The position numbers and the translations under genes were made by a program. Below the pieces are notes generated by a model. That model saw only the letters and a list, made by a program, of their open reading frames with translations, was not told the DNA's origin and searched no databases. From Gammaproteobacteria bacterium (GTDB lineage Bacteria > Pseudomonadota > Gammaproteobacteria > GRL18), in contig JADGDG010000002.1 in assembly GCA_016744995.1 (NCBI GenBank), positions 273,942 to 337,941 of the forward strand: 64,000 bases of DNA, given 5' to 3'. This document shows positions 17,619-26,199 of this stretch, in pieces. The stretch's first letter is position 1. Each line of letters starts with the position of its first letter.

Positions 17619-17963
17619 CTAATCATGCATTTTTTTACTATCAGAGGGTGCTTCATCTCGGTTGTTCATTCCGTAATCTCTGCTTACATCTGCAACTCTT
17701 AGTCTATAATTACTAAAAACACCTCCACGGCCCTTTTCCTGAGCATAACGATGAGATTCTAGATTTCTCCACTCTTCTATGGCTTGTTCATCACGCCAAA
17801 AGGAAAGCGAAAGCACTTTGCCTTCTTCAACAAGACTTGAAAAGCGTTCTATAGAAATAAAACCATCAATTTTTTCTAATAGAGGCTTTAATTCAGCTGC
17901 TATATCTAAATATTCTTCTACTTTCCCTTTTGCGGGAAATACTTCAAAAATCACAGCAATCAT
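17619..17963 (-). CDS. Antibiotic-biosynthesis-monooxygenase (ABM) domain protein
   Basis: 114 residues of ferredoxin-like fold: MIAVIFEVFPAKGKVEEYL, then FISIERFSS, then SLSFWRDEQAIEEWRN and HRYAQEKGRGGVF. ABM proteins act as cofactor-free monooxygenases, heme-degrading enzymes or quinone-modifying dimers. A good ribosome site (AAAGGA) precedes ATG 17963. It is on the opposite strand to all neighbouring cassette genes and has no repeat copy at either flank, so it interrupts the array. Confidence 0.8.
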   Translation of the reverse strand: MIAVIFEVFPAKGKVEEYLDIAAELKPLLEKIDGFISIERFSSLVEEGKVLSLSFWRDEQAIEEWRNLESHRYAQEKGRGGVFSNYRLRVADVSRDYGMNNRDEAPSDSKKMHD

Positions 17964-18031
17964 AATTAATCCTTTTATTTTTTTTAGTTTAATATTTCAA
18001 TGTCAGAATCTCTGATGTACCCAGTTGGTTT

Positions 18032-18145
18032 TTAACCAAAATTATCAAATATTTCATGTATGGCAGGCACGGGTAGAGATTTCTTATGGTCGTCAAGATA
18101 GATAAAGTAACCCTTAAGTGACTTGCACTCATTATTATGAGCCAT
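18032..18145 (-). CDS. Short ORF, 37 aa, upstream of the ABM gene
   Basis: ATG 18145 is preceded by AAAGGAAAACT, a good ribosome site. The peptide begins MAHNNECKSLKGYFIYLDD and ends IFDNFG. It is co-oriented with the ABM gene 69 bp downstream. No family is recognised; it may be a remnant of a longer protein. Confidence 0.35.
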   Translation of the reverse strand: MAHNNECKSLKGYFIYLDDHKKSLPVPAIHEIFDNFG

Positions 18146-18581
18146 AGTTTTCCTTTTTTTTAGTTTATCAATAAAATCGATTTCAGGCACCCACAAGTTG
18201 AAGATCATTTTGAAGGAAAAGTCTGACTTGTGATTCTTTCATAAAAACCTTACAATCTACATGGAATTAAACAAGTAAAATTTTACTGTTTGAGTAAATG
18301 TCATATAAGCAGTCATTGAACCAATTTAATTGATGAATATAGACACTAATAAATAAGGATGGATTGTGCCAAGCCACAATCTTATTCATGGTTGGGCAAG
18401 CTTGAAATATCACTTATATAAAAAAATATATTTTGAAACACAAAGATCAGAAGTACGAGGTCAAGTCTTGTGATTTATTTTTTTATTAAATACTAAATTG
18501 TGGACTAATCGATAAAACACGGAAAAGAAAGGGGTTACTCTATACCTCGTTATGCTACTTTAAATTAAAAAGGAAAATAAA
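18146..18581. other. Non-coding stretch with one hairpin
   Basis: About 435 bp without a supported gene. GATTGTG and CACAATC (18362-18381) form a 7-bp stem with a 6-nt loop. No repeat copy or convincing promoter is seen. Confidence 0.4.
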
Positions 18582-19040
18582 ATGTATAATAAACTTGCTC
18601 TAATCGCTTTGGTAACAACTTTGTTTACTGGTTGTGCATCTGTTCCCATGGAAGATGGCGAAAAATCTGAATCAGCAAAAATGTTTAGTCCTCCAGCGGA
18701 AGGTAATTCTGGCCTTTATATATATCGTTCGGGTAGTTTCGGTGGGGCTTTAAAAAAAGATATATGGGTTGATGGGGATTGTATTGGAGAAACAGCTCCC
18801 AATATTTTCTTTTACGAACAGGTTTCAGGTAATAAGGAACATAAGATTTCAACTGAGTCTGAATTCTCGCCTAATGACTTACTGATTCAAACTGAGGATG
18901 GTAAGAATTATTTCATTCGTCAATATATAAAATTGGGAGCATTTGTTGGCGGTGCTGGCTTAGAATTGGTGGATAATGAAAAAGGACAAGAAGCTGTGAG
19001 AGGTTTAGAAATGGCAAAATCAGGAGTATGCAGCAAATAA
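18582..19040 (+). CDS. DUF2846-like lipoprotein
   Basis: 152 residues with a lipoprotein signal ending FTGC (Cys18). The body resembles DUF2846 proteins: GLYIYRSGSFGGALKKDIWV near the start, then GETAPNIFFYEQVSGNKEH and a C-terminal Cys. Expected location is an outer-membrane or periplasmic lipoprotein; function unknown. AAAAAGGAAAAT precedes ATG 18582. A GC-rich structured element and repeat copy G follow its stop. Confidence 0.75.
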   Translation: MYNKLALIALVTTLFTGCASVPMEDGEKSESAKMFSPPAEGNSGLYIYRSGSFGGALKKDIWVDGDCIGETAPNIFFYEQVSGNKEHKISTESEFSPNDLLIQTEDGKNYFIRQYIKLGAFVGGAGLELVDNEKGQEAVRGLEMAKSGVCSK

Positions 19041-19043
19041 CCT

Positions 19044-19128
19044 AATCGGGCAGCCGTAGGGGTTTAATCCCCCCAGTCCAGCCCATACCATCCTGTATGC
19101 AGTTCCGCACAGGGTGGTTCACTAATCA
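19044..19128. repeat. Structured GC-rich element preceding repeat G
   Basis: Contains GGGGTTTAATCCCCCCAG and an imperfect 10-bp stem ACCATCCTGT/ACAGGGTGGT with a 12-nt loop. The first block resembles GGGGAATTTAACCCGCCCAG at 13759-13778 beside copy A. GC content stands out from the AT-rich surroundings. Confidence 0.5.
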
Positions 19129-19149
19129 GGTAATCCAGGCCACCCTTCA
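19129..19149 (+). repeat. Cassette repeat copy G
   Basis: GGTAATCCAGGCCACCCTTC A; last recognisable copy of the family, 21 bp before the next gene start. Confidence 0.7.
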
Positions 19150-19170
19150 CAAAATTGATAATCTTATAGA

Positions 19171-19479
19171 ATGAAAGCATTTAGCATTTTAATAACAGCC
19201 ATACTTTTGACAGTTTTTATTGGTTGGTATACTGATGTAAAATACGACAAAGCACATAAAATACAAATATTAAATGTAACAGGTATATTCAGCACGCCAG
19301 AAAAAGCGGCATACGCAACTGATATGGATAAACCCATATTATACCTGCAGCCTGAACAAAATATATTTGTTCAACAAATAACATACGGAAAAGATTTTAT
19401 GGCCATAAAAATTGAAACAGAAAATAAAGTATCTGGTTGGTTAGTATCCGATGGCAATGTTAAAATCACTAAACCATAG
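19171..19479 (+). CDS. Small N-terminally anchored protein, unknown
   Basis: 102 residues. A hydrophobic N-terminal helix (FSILITAILLTVFIGWYT) anchors or exports a beta-rich domain (QNIFVQQITYGKDFMAIKIE, then VSGWLVSDGNVKI) that looks like a bacterial SH3-type fold; this is a pattern impression only. It follows repeat G. No clear ribosome site precedes ATG 19171. Confidence 0.5.
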   Translation: MKAFSILITAILLTVFIGWYTDVKYDKAHKIQILNVTGIFSTPEKAAYATDMDKPILYLQPEQNIFVQQITYGKDFMAIKIETENKVSGWLVSDGNVKITKP

Positions 19480-19521
19480 TACTTAACCAGAACACAGCTT
19501 TACAAGCAATCAGAGTGTATC

Positions 19522-19893
19522 ATGACAATATTAGCAACAAATATGATGACAAATAAGTTTATTTACACATTAATAGCACTTTCTGGTTGCATGACAATAA
19601 TTGAAGTGTTATTAAATTTACAAGGAAAAGAGATATCACTGTCAACACAATCAACATGGAGCATTGTATCTTTCTTTTTGACTATTTTATGGGTCTATTA
19701 TGATGCAAATCGAGAAGATTTTGATAAACCCTTTGATTTTGGTTTTTTAGTTTATATATTTTGGCCTATTGCACTTCCCTGGTATTTAATCACTACTCGT
19801 GGATTAAAAGGCGTGTTAATATTCTTAGGGTTTATATTAATATGGTTAATGCCCGGGCTTGCGGGATTGATTGCATATGTATATTTTGCATAA
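19522..19893 (+). CDS. Integral membrane protein, unknown
   Basis: 123 residues with four predicted membrane helices (about 12-30, 46-62, 73-90 and 97-120). The loop DANREDFDKPFDFGFLVYIF and TTRGLKGV are distinctive of a small uncharacterised membrane-protein family. ATG 19543 is an alternative start. It lies 30 bp upstream of the PilC-like gene. Confidence 0.55.
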   Translation: MTILATNMMTNKFIYTLIALSGCMTIIEVLLNLQGKEISLSTQSTWSIVSFFLTILWVYYDANREDFDKPFDFGFLVYIFWPIALPWYLITTRGLKGVLIFLGFILIWLMPGLAGLIAYVYFA

Positions 19894-19923
19894 AATTGAT
19901 AACCTGAATTTGGAGAGGGATAA

Positions 19924-20772
19924 ATGGATTGGGAAAGATTTCATTATATTTGCAGAAGAACTCTCCATGAGATAGGAGAGCACGAAAGCATTAATGAATG
20001 TATTGAACGTGTTGAAAAATCCACTGCTTGTGATTTTTATGGTCGCTCTGGCAAGGCCGACTCGATTTCACAAAACTTGCTGATGGAAATTAAAAACAAG
20101 TCTGATCGCTCAGAAGCTATAAATACATTAGAGATTTATAGCGCAATGGATTTGTCAAATCTACTGACCGAGTCAATTCACTTCAGGAGAGTGGTTGCTT
20201 ATTTAGCACTTATTCTAACATTATTTATTTGTATTAGTGGTATCTATCAATATGTGGTCACACCTGCATTTTTAGAAGTATTTGAATCATTTAATATAAC
20301 AATACCAGCCGAGCTTGTATTTTATCAAGATTATTGGATATATTTTGTAGTTTTAATATTGATTGTAATGTCATTATCACTTTATATTGGTCAGACCTTA
20401 AAAAAAATAATGGCATTTAAAGTAAACTTACTCAATACGTTCTTTGTCCAATTTTTTGTCTCCAGAAAAATAAAATGTTCATATGCGTCAATATTAGAAG
20501 CCATTTTTTATCCTGTTTCTATAACTTCATCACAGACAGGAAATAAAGTCTGTAACATTGATGAACATTTAAAGGATATAGAACAAGCAGGGATGGATTT
20601 AGCAATAGAAATATCCTCAATTGTTAAATTAGAAAGAAATAAATTAGTTGATAAAAGTGAAAAATTTATGAATATATTGTCAGCAATTATTGCAATATCT
20701 GTAATTTATATAGTTTTAAATTTTCTGGCAAGTGCCTATTCACCAATATTTAGTTTAGGAGAATTAATGTGA
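19924..20772 (+). CDS. PilC/GspF-like inner-membrane protein
   Basis: 282 residues. After a soluble N-terminal part (1-90) come a membrane helix ([19 protein letters not shown]), then [19 protein letters not shown], which resembles the T2SF-domain segment 'VPxFxxxFxxxGxxLP', a second helix, and a final helix ending [11 protein letters not shown], like the conserved PilC/GspF C-terminus. Only one T2SF domain appears present; canonical PilC has two (about 400 residues). It overlaps the pilin gene by 4 bp. No pilus ATPase is nearby, so it may depend on machinery encoded elsewhere. Confidence 0.65.
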   Translation: MDWERFHYICRRTLHEIGEHESINECIERVEKSTACDFYGRSGKADSISQNLLMEIKNKSDRSEAINTLEIYSAMDLSNLLTESIHFRRVVAYLALILTLFICISGIYQYVVTPAFLEVFESFNITIPAELVFYQDYWIYFVVLILIVMSLSLYIGQTLKKIMAFKVNLLNTFFVQFFVSRKIKCSYASILEAIFYPVSITSSQTGNKVCNIDEHLKDIEQAGMDLAIEISSIVKLERNKLVDKSEKFMNILSAIIAISVIYIVLNFLASAYSPIFSLGELM

Positions 20773-21254
20773 TTAAAGATAAAGGATTTACTTTAATAGA
20801 GCTGATGGTGGTTGTGGCAATCATAGGTATCCTGGCTTCTATTGCACTACCGGCTTATCAGGTTTATATCCAAAGGAGTGAAGTAACAGAAGCATTGAGT
20901 ATGGCAAGCACCATCAGGGAGAATATTACTAATTATTATGTTGAGAATCTGGAATTTCCTTCTGACAACGATGCCGCAGGTGTCCCTGCTCCCAAATTTT
21001 TAATAGGAAATAGAATTACTGGTGTTGTTGTTGAAGATGGAGCAATTCATGTAACTCTTGGAAATAAAGCTTCAAATCCCTTACAAGGTAAGGTTCTTAC
21101 TTTCCGCCCTGCTATTGTTACTGGCAGCCCAATAAGTCCAATTGCCTGGTTATGTGGCTATGATGCCCCGGTAACTGGAATGGAAGCTATAGGTAAAAAT
21201 AATACGGATCTGGATAAAGTTTTTTTACCTTCAGCTTGCAGAGGTAAAACTTAA
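20769..21254 (+). CDS. Type IV pilin, major-pilin-like
   Basis: 161 residues. The class III prepilin leader is very short, KDKG before [20 protein letters not shown], with Glu5 of the mature protein. The variable globular domain ends with two Cys (WLCGYDAP and SACRG) that can form the D-region disulfide. GTG 20769 is the start: GGAG lies 7 bp upstream, and the codon overlaps the stop of the PilC-like gene. A terminator hairpin follows. Roles could include twitching, adhesion or DNA uptake. Confidence 0.9.
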   Translation: MIKDKGFTLIELMVVVAIIGILASIALPAYQVYIQRSEVTEALSMASTIRENITNYYVENLEFPSDNDAAGVPAPKFLIGNRITGVVVEDGAIHVTLGNKASNPLQGKVLTFRPAIVTGSPISPIAWLCGYDAPVTGMEAIGKNNTDLDKVFLPSACRGKT

Positions 21255-21275
21255 AACAATTCACAAGAATTTTCG

Positions 21276-21298
21276 CAGGATCAAAAAACAAGATCCTG
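21276..21298 (+). terminator. Terminator-like hairpin after pilin gene
   Basis: CAGGATC and GATCCTG form a 7-bp perfect stem with a 9-nt A-rich loop, 22 bp after the pilin stop; the T-tract is weak. Confidence 0.55.
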
Positions 21299-21407
21299 TC
21301 TATTATGGTTAAAAACATAAAGCAGCATAATCATAATTTGTCATATTTTACTCACAAAGTTGACAGAATCATTTGATTTAATGTTGGTTTTCAAGGAGTA
21401 AATCATT

Positions 21408-21941
21408 ATGTTTATTGCACATTTACCAGCCGGATATTTGTTGTCAAAATGTTTTGAAAGCAAGTCTAAAACCCAAAAAATACCGTGGAAAATTTTTCTT
21501 ACTCTTGGATTAATAGGGAGTATTTTACCCGATTTAGACTTGTTTTATTTTTATCTGATAGATGCTCGTCAACATCAGCATCACTCTTACTGGACTCATA
21601 TTCCTATCTATTGGATTTGCATATATTTTTTTGCTGCTGGTATTTTTATACTAAAAAAGAATAAGAAGATGTTGTTTATAACAACATTTATATTTATTGA
21701 GATCATGTTACATATTTTTTTAGATACTATAGCAGGTGGTATCCTGTGGGCTTATCCAAAAAATACTGAATATTTTTCTTTTTTTACTGTCTTGCCTCAA
21801 TATAACTGGTGGGTATTGAATTTTATTCTTCATTGGAGTTTTTTACTTGAAATTGCAATTCTTTTATTGGCATTCACAATTTTCAAAACATCAAACAATA
21901 AAATAACTAAAGATCTGAAGGTATTGAATAGTGAAGCCTGA
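21408..21941 (+). CDS. YdjM-like membrane-bound metal-dependent hydrolase
   Basis: 177 residues of the YdjM/LexA-regulated inner-membrane hydrolase family: MFIAHLPAGYLLSK at the N-terminus, LPDLDLFYFY, then HHSYWTHIP and a histidine/aspartate site HIFLDTIAGG. Four or five membrane helices carry the predicted metal ligands (His and Asp). GGAG precedes ATG 21408. Substrate is unknown; monocistronic by context. Confidence 0.75.
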   Translation: MFIAHLPAGYLLSKCFESKSKTQKIPWKIFLTLGLIGSILPDLDLFYFYLIDARQHQHHSYWTHIPIYWICIYFFAAGIFILKKNKKMLFITTFIFIEIMLHIFLDTIAGGILWAYPKNTEYFSFFTVLPQYNWWVLNFILHWSFLLEIAILLLAFTIFKTSNNKITKDLKVLNSEA

Positions 21942-22091
21942 TGAGAGTTTAAAATTTTGCTTAAATGATCCTTTGATAACTTGACCAGAACAATATGTGA
22001 CAAAGAAGGTTTAATCAGTCATAATATTTGCCCTTTATGGCTGTAAAACATCACCAATAGAACAGTTGGATATAGGAAGGGCTTTTATAAT

Positions 22092-22337
22092 TTGAAAAAT
22101 AATCCTGTCACAGATCCTCTGGATAAACTTCCAGAAATTCTTAAAAAGAATTTAGATCAAAATTTATGTGTCTGTAATGAGGTTGTTAAGATGGATATTA
22201 TCAATGCCATCATCAATGGGGCTACAACAGTGGGAGAGATCAAAAAACAGACCTTTGCCACTGTAGGAAGCGGTTGCTGCACACAACAGGTGGAGCGTTT
22301 GATTGAGTGTCTTTGCTCAGCTGAGACGGAGAAATAA
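22092..22337 (+). CDS. BFD-like [2Fe-2S] protein
   Basis: 81 residues resembling the BFD-like [2Fe-2S] domain: CVCNEV (Cys26 and Cys28), the helical segment IINAIINGATTVGEIKKQT, and GSGCC (Cys62 and Cys63). BFD domains bind one [2Fe-2S] cluster and appear as bacterioferritin-associated ferredoxin or in nitrite reductase and glycine oxidase-type enzymes. The start is taken as TTG 22092, about 10 bp after AGGAAGGG. It stands alone, convergent with msrA. Confidence 0.75.
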   Translation: MKNNPVTDPLDKLPEILKKNLDQNLCVCNEVVKMDIINAIINGATTVGEIKKQTFATVGSGCCTQQVERLIECLCSAETEK

Positions 22338-22404
22338 CTCCCTTCCCTGCTTAAACCGGGGCAGAGTAAACAAGGTTATGGATCAACTTTCACTATTGCA
22401 TGAA

Positions 22405-23073
22405 TTATCTGTCAGACAAATCAGCCCCCCAAATTCTCTCCAAATATTGATCTCGTCCTGAGAGATAACGATAATAATTGTATCGTAGTGGATTTTTTTT
22501 ATAATAGTTCTGATGCTTTTTTTCTGCTTTATAAAAATTTCTGAAAGCTATGACTTCTGTGACTATCGGCTTTGAATAACGAAAAGATTGCTCCAGTCTC
22601 CTGATGGATTGTTCTGCCTGTAACTTTTCTTTTTCACTCAAATAGAAGATTGCAGAACGATATTGGCCTCCCCGATCATAAAAAGATCCCCCTGCATCTG
22701 TGGGGTCAATCACATACCAGAGTTCATTTAAAAGCTCATTATAGCTGACTTTTTCTGGATCATAGATCACTTCAACTGCCTCAATATGTCCGCTTCCTCC
22801 AGAAGCAACTTGCCGGTACGTCGGATTTTTTATATGTCCCCCGCTATAGCCGGATATGGCTTCTATCACACCGTAGACCTGTTCATAATTTGCCTCAACA
22901 CACCAGAAGCATCCTCCGGAAAAATAAGCTTTTTTATATTGCACATCTGGGGAGGAGTCTGCCCTGTCCTCATTTACAGGCTGATCGTATTTCTTATGGC
23001 CGAAGGAGACTAGCAGAAATACTAAAAGGAAATAAGCTGCGAGTAGTGCAGGGAGAAAAAGGTTTTTTTTCAT
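22405..23073 (-). CDS. msrA: Peptide methionine-S-sulfoxide reductase, exported
   Basis: 222 residues. The catalytic motif GGCFWC (Cys55) and downstream SGYSGGHIKNPTY and GHIEAVEV place it in MsrA, which reduces Met-S-sulfoxide in proteins. A hydrophobic N-terminal segment (residues 5-24) indicates export or membrane anchoring, so it likely repairs envelope proteins. No MsrB is fused. It lies 10 bp downstream of the glycosyltransferase gene on the same strand. The window also contains an extremely Met-rich exported protein (38022-39092), a possible client. Confidence 0.9.
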   Translation of the reverse strand: MKKNLFLPALLAAYFLLVFLLVSFGHKKYDQPVNEDRADSSPDVQYKKAYFSGGCFWCVEANYEQVYGVIEAISGYSGGHIKNPTYRQVASGGSGHIEAVEVIYDPEKVSYNELLNELWYVIDPTDAGGSFYDRGGQYRSAIFYLSEKEKLQAEQSIRRLEQSFRYSKPIVTEVIAFRNFYKAEKKHQNYYKKNPLRYNYYRYLSGRDQYLERIWGADLSDR

Positions 23074-23083
23074 TTATTATTAG

Positions 23084-23818
23084 TCACTTACGATCATTGT
23101 ACCAGAACTTACATTGATTTTTTTGTTTCAGCTTGTGATCCATTTTCCAGAGCAAATGAATATTTTTAAAGGCCATTTCCAGACCACCAAAACGACCAAA
23201 GCGGCGACTGGAGGTAATGATGCGATGATCAGGGTGATATTTGATGATCTTCCAGCATTGATTCACTTTTTTAGCCTCCTTTTTTAAGCGTTTTGCCAGT
23301 GTAAATTCCTCACCCGCATAATAACTTTCATCAAAACCATCCACTCGTATAAAAGCATCACGCAGGCAATACAGAAAAGGACCAACTGTAATATTTTTTA
23401 ATGCCATTAAATAGTTAATACCATACTTAAAGATATAAAAACCAATCCCTTTAGAATCTGGTATCGTCCAGGCTCCCCCGCCGATCACTTTACCACTGGA
23501 AAGGTTGTTTGATACTTTATTGAGAATATCACCACATATTAAGGTGTCAGCATCAACAAAGACCAGATAATCTCCAGTCGCTTTTTTTGCCCCGGCATTT
23601 CTTGCCCGGGCAATTTGGTTTTTTGCTTCAAAAACAACTGTTGCTCCCAAAGATGCAGCAATTTCCCCGGTGCTATCTGTCGAATTATTATCAACAACAA
23701 TAATTTCAACATGTCCTTTATAGTGAGCAGTTGCCGCAATAAAAATAGATTTATACGTGAGTGCAATAAAATCTGCTTCATTAAAGGCAGGGATCACAAC
23801 TGAGATTGACGGTTTCAT
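23084..23818 (-). CDS. Glycosyltransferase family 2
   Basis: 244 residues of the GT-A fold: SVVIPAFNEADFI at the N-terminus, IIVVDNNSTDST, the nucleotide-sugar/metal motif FVDADTLI, and AGEEFTLAKRLKK as the acceptor-binding region. Cytosolic, no membrane helix beyond a weak internal segment. It probably adds a sugar to a lipid or cell-surface glycan; substrate cannot be read. It forms a run with the RatA-like gene upstream and msrA downstream. Confidence 0.85.
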   Translation of the reverse strand: MKPSISVVIPAFNEADFIALTYKSIFIAATAHYKGHVEIIVVDNNSTDSTGEIAASLGATVVFEAKNQIARARNAGAKKATGDYLVFVDADTLICGDILNKVSNNLSSGKVIGGGAWTIPDSKGIGFYIFKYGINYLMALKNITVGPFLYCLRDAFIRVDGFDESYYAGEEFTLAKRLKKEAKKVNQCWKIIKYHPDHRIITSSRRFGRFGGLEMAFKNIHLLWKMDHKLKQKNQCKFWYNDRK

Positions 23819-23842
23819 TAATGGCTGACCTGAAGCAGAGCA

Positions 23843-24340
23843 TCAGTGCTCATAAATGCTCCTGGCCCTGTTTTCAAAGGATGAAACAATCGATCGTGCA
23901 GTATCCATTAATACCACCTCAAAAACAGGTCGAAGAAGAATCGAAGAGGCTTCACAGTTGAGGATAAAATCAATCTGGCTACCTCCCTCTTTTTCAGACG
24001 GCCCTTTTTTGCCCGCTAGTTTCTTATCCTGGGACTCTTTAATTGGAGAGAAATACCAGTCAATTGAAAATTTTCTGAATAGTGGGTCGCTAGAAACGAT
24101 ATGAATATGGCGGTTAGCTTCTAATGTGGTTGTCGTGCGAAAACGTTTGTATACCAGACCCAGTTGAATAACCTGATCAGTCACATAAACTTTGTGACTG
24201 GAATTAATTTGTTGTTCTCTGGCGATATTGGCATAATGCCACAGGGGTAAAAACTCAGGGTAACGTTCAACCTGAGCTACAAGTTCAAAAATCTGCTGGG
24301 GTGAATAACAGAGTCTGCGTCTTTCCTTGTATATAGCCAT
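23843..24340 (-). CDS. RatA/COQ10-like START-domain protein
   Basis: 165 residues of the COQ10/polyketide-cyclase START fold: YSPQQIFELVAQVERYPEFLPLW at the N-terminus and an amphipathic C-terminal helix ending FENRARSIYE. Members bind ubiquinone or lipids (COQ10) or, as E. coli RatA, associate with 50S subunits. An insertion rich in Lys/Gly (about 113-128) is atypical. In a quinone-remodelling neighbourhood a quinone-chaperone role is attractive but inferred. Confidence 0.7.
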   Translation of the reverse strand: MAIYKERRRLCYSPQQIFELVAQVERYPEFLPLWHYANIAREQQINSSHKVYVTDQVIQLGLVYKRFRTTTTLEANRHIHIVSSDPLFRKFSIDWYFSPIKESQDKKLAGKKGPSEKEGGSQIDFILNCEASSILLRPVFEVVLMDTARSIVSSFENRARSIYEH

Positions 24341-24418
24341 CAGAATTTATCCTGCACTCCCGGTTGAGCGAGCGCTAATCCGGAAATAAATGATGAAACA
24401 ATGCACCCCGCCCTCACC

Positions 24419-24592
24419 CTACTCTGGTGGCGCCTTATGGTGCGACTTTGACATTAATTTTAGCATCTTATAATTAATAACAATAAATCGATAGAATTGC
24501 CAGAAAATAGAACATCGACAATATTTAGTAAACCCCGTTGGTACGGGGGGATAATAAGCCTGTTGATAGGGCTCTTTATTCTTAACTGCCAT
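24419..24592 (-). CDS. Small 57-aa membrane-associated protein at end of SQR operon
   Basis: ATG 24592 has a strong ribosome site (AAGGAGA, 6 bp). The peptide starts MAVKNKEPYQQAYYPPVP, continues with a hydrophobic-aromatic stretch (SIFWQFYRFIVINYKML), and ends HHKAPPE. It is 69 bp after the SQR-like stop on the same strand, so it is probably the last operon gene. A membrane-attached accessory subunit is inferred; no named family is recognised. The rest of 24341-24660 holds a hairpin-like CCGG/CCGG region near 24360-24383 and the tandem repeat below. Confidence 0.6.
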   Translation of the reverse strand: MAVKNKEPYQQAYYPPVPTGFTKYCRCSIFWQFYRFIVINYKMLKLMSKSHHKAPPE

Positions 24593-24601
24593 TTTTTTCT
24601 C

Positions 24602-24672
24602 CTTAATCTTGAAACTCTTAGCCTGTAAACTTTAGTCTGGAAGCTCTAATCTGGAAACTCTTAATCTGGAAG
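24602..24672. repeat. Five degenerate 14-15-bp tandem units
   Basis: Units run CTTAATCTTGAAA, CTCTTAGCCTGTAAA, CTTTAGTCTGGAAG, CTCTAATCTGGAAA, CTCTTAATCTGGAAG. The last unit covers the SQR-like stop codon. Related blocks occur at 26153-26200 and in the coding repeats at 442-510 and 29256-29385. Confidence 0.65.
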
Positions 24673-26118
24673 CAATGACCAGCCAGGTTTAAGCTGAGCC
24701 TGATACATAAACATGTGATGCAGTGACCATTTCATCCAGTGTCCTGCAAGACCAATTTCACCAAAAGTGAGACTCATATCACGTCCATACACCGGATATT
24801 TTTCATAATCAGGTACCACTGGATAAACTGTCATAGAGGCTGCTGTACCATTAAAAAAATGCATCCCTGTGGAAGCCAGACATGCTGCACCCATTTCTGC
24901 CATAGAGGCTGTATGAGTTGGGCTATTTGAGCCATTGATCATGTCACGAATGCTTAATGCAACAGTCTTACCAATATTGGCAGATGGCATACCCGTTCGT
25001 GGTGGTGTGGGATTAATCGCAGTGCCATTGGGACTTTGCATGGGTTTACTGATCAGATGTGGTGGTGCAAAGGCAATGCCTGCAGCGAAGATGTTCTTAA
25101 ACATGGGCGTCTGATACGTCTGCGGCCAATCTTTTGCACTCCATTCATCATAAGGTTTCGGCGTATAATCACCATCAACTTTCATCAGGTTATTGGGAGC
25201 AAACATTTTATCAGTAATATCTTCTCCTGCCTTATCAAAAGACTTAAGGCCAACGCCTGCAAAAGGCGGGATCAACATGGTAAAATCAAATTCAAGTTCA
25301 TGAAATTCACCATCAAGGGTCTCATAATGAATTTTATCTTTTTCAACTTTGGTTACATGGGCTCGGGTGATCCATTCTATGCCGCGTTCAACCATAAGTG
25401 ACTCACCGAAAACCTTACCATTGGTAATATATCCACCCCGAGTTAAATGAATCCCCCCCATACCAAAATCACCCAGCTCATATTCATTACTAAGCCAGAT
25501 AATACGAGCTTTTTCTCGTACCATTGCATCTCGTAAAGCATGCTCGATATTATAGATATATTCAAAGGCAGCCCCTTGACAGGTGCACATACCATGACCG
25601 GTTCCAATAACAAATGTCTTTGTTTTACCTGATTTCATTTCAATGATCATTTTTTGCAGCCATTCATTAGCTGCAACAGCATGCGCAGGCGTACAAACTG
25701 AGGCACTGAAACCATTATCTGGCCCAAGCCCTTCAGTAGCTGCAAAATTGAGCTTTGGCCCCGTGGCATTGATCAGATAGTCATATTCTATGGTATCAAC
25801 ATCACCTTCTTTTAACGGTCCGGTATATTCAACTGTAACATAAGGCATATCATTTTTATCATTTCCTTCCGGATGGATAGAAAGGGCTTTTGCCTGACAA
25901 TAATGAACACCTAATTTTTTATAAACAGGCTCCAGTTCAAAGGTCACTTGTTTCGGTGTCATTTCACCCACACCCACCCATATATTTGAAGGTATCCAAT
26001 TCCATTTACTATTGGGGGTAACGACAATTATTTCATGTTCCTTTGGTAATAAACGACCAAGATGTCTGGCGGCAGTATGACCCGCAACTCCAGCACCAAG
26101 AATGACTATACGAGCCAT
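24661..26118 (-). CDS. Sulfide:quinone oxidoreductase-like flavoprotein
   Basis: 485 residues of the two-dinucleotide-binding-domain flavoprotein family. GAGVAGHTAARHL near residue 8 binds FAD; a redox-active region, GHGMCTCQGAAFEY, supplies Cys residues as in SQR/flavocytochrome c enzymes; a C-terminal MFMYQAQLKPGW helix could touch the membrane. SQR oxidises sulfide to polysulfide and reduces quinone. It starts at ATG 26118, after AGGAGGATATC. It sits with nrfD and rquA in one operon, so its quinone may be ubiquinone or rhodoquinone. The exact SQR type and substrate are uncertain. Confidence 0.75.
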   Translation of the reverse strand: MARIVILGAGVAGHTAARHLGRLLPKEHEIIVVTPNSKWNWIPSNIWVGVGEMTPKQVTFELEPVYKKLGVHYCQAKALSIHPEGNDKNDMPYVTVEYTGPLKEGDVDTIEYDYLINATGPKLNFAATEGLGPDNGFSASVCTPAHAVAANEWLQKMIIEMKSGKTKTFVIGTGHGMCTCQGAAFEYIYNIEHALRDAMVREKARIIWLSNEYELGDFGMGGIHLTRGGYITNGKVFGESLMVERGIEWITRAHVTKVEKDKIHYETLDGEFHELEFDFTMLIPPFAGVGLKSFDKAGEDITDKMFAPNNLMKVDGDYTPKPYDEWSAKDWPQTYQTPMFKNIFAAGIAFAPPHLISKPMQSPNGTAINPTPPRTGMPSANIGKTVALSIRDMINGSNSPTHTASMAEMGAACLASTGMHFFNGTAASMTVYPVVPDYEKYPVYGRDMSLTFGEIGLAGHWMKWSLHHMFMYQAQLKPGWSLLPD

Positions 26119-26199
26119 GATATCCTCCTTCATTTGATTGTTTTTTTTAGTATTGAACTCTTAACCAGGACCTATGTACTATGAACTCTGAACTCTGAG

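Noticed and set aside
13674..19149. Classical integron with attC sites
   Set aside because: The repeats lack paired R/L boxes and imperfect palindromic attC structure, and no intI gene is in the window. The cassette resemblance is kept as a separate finding.
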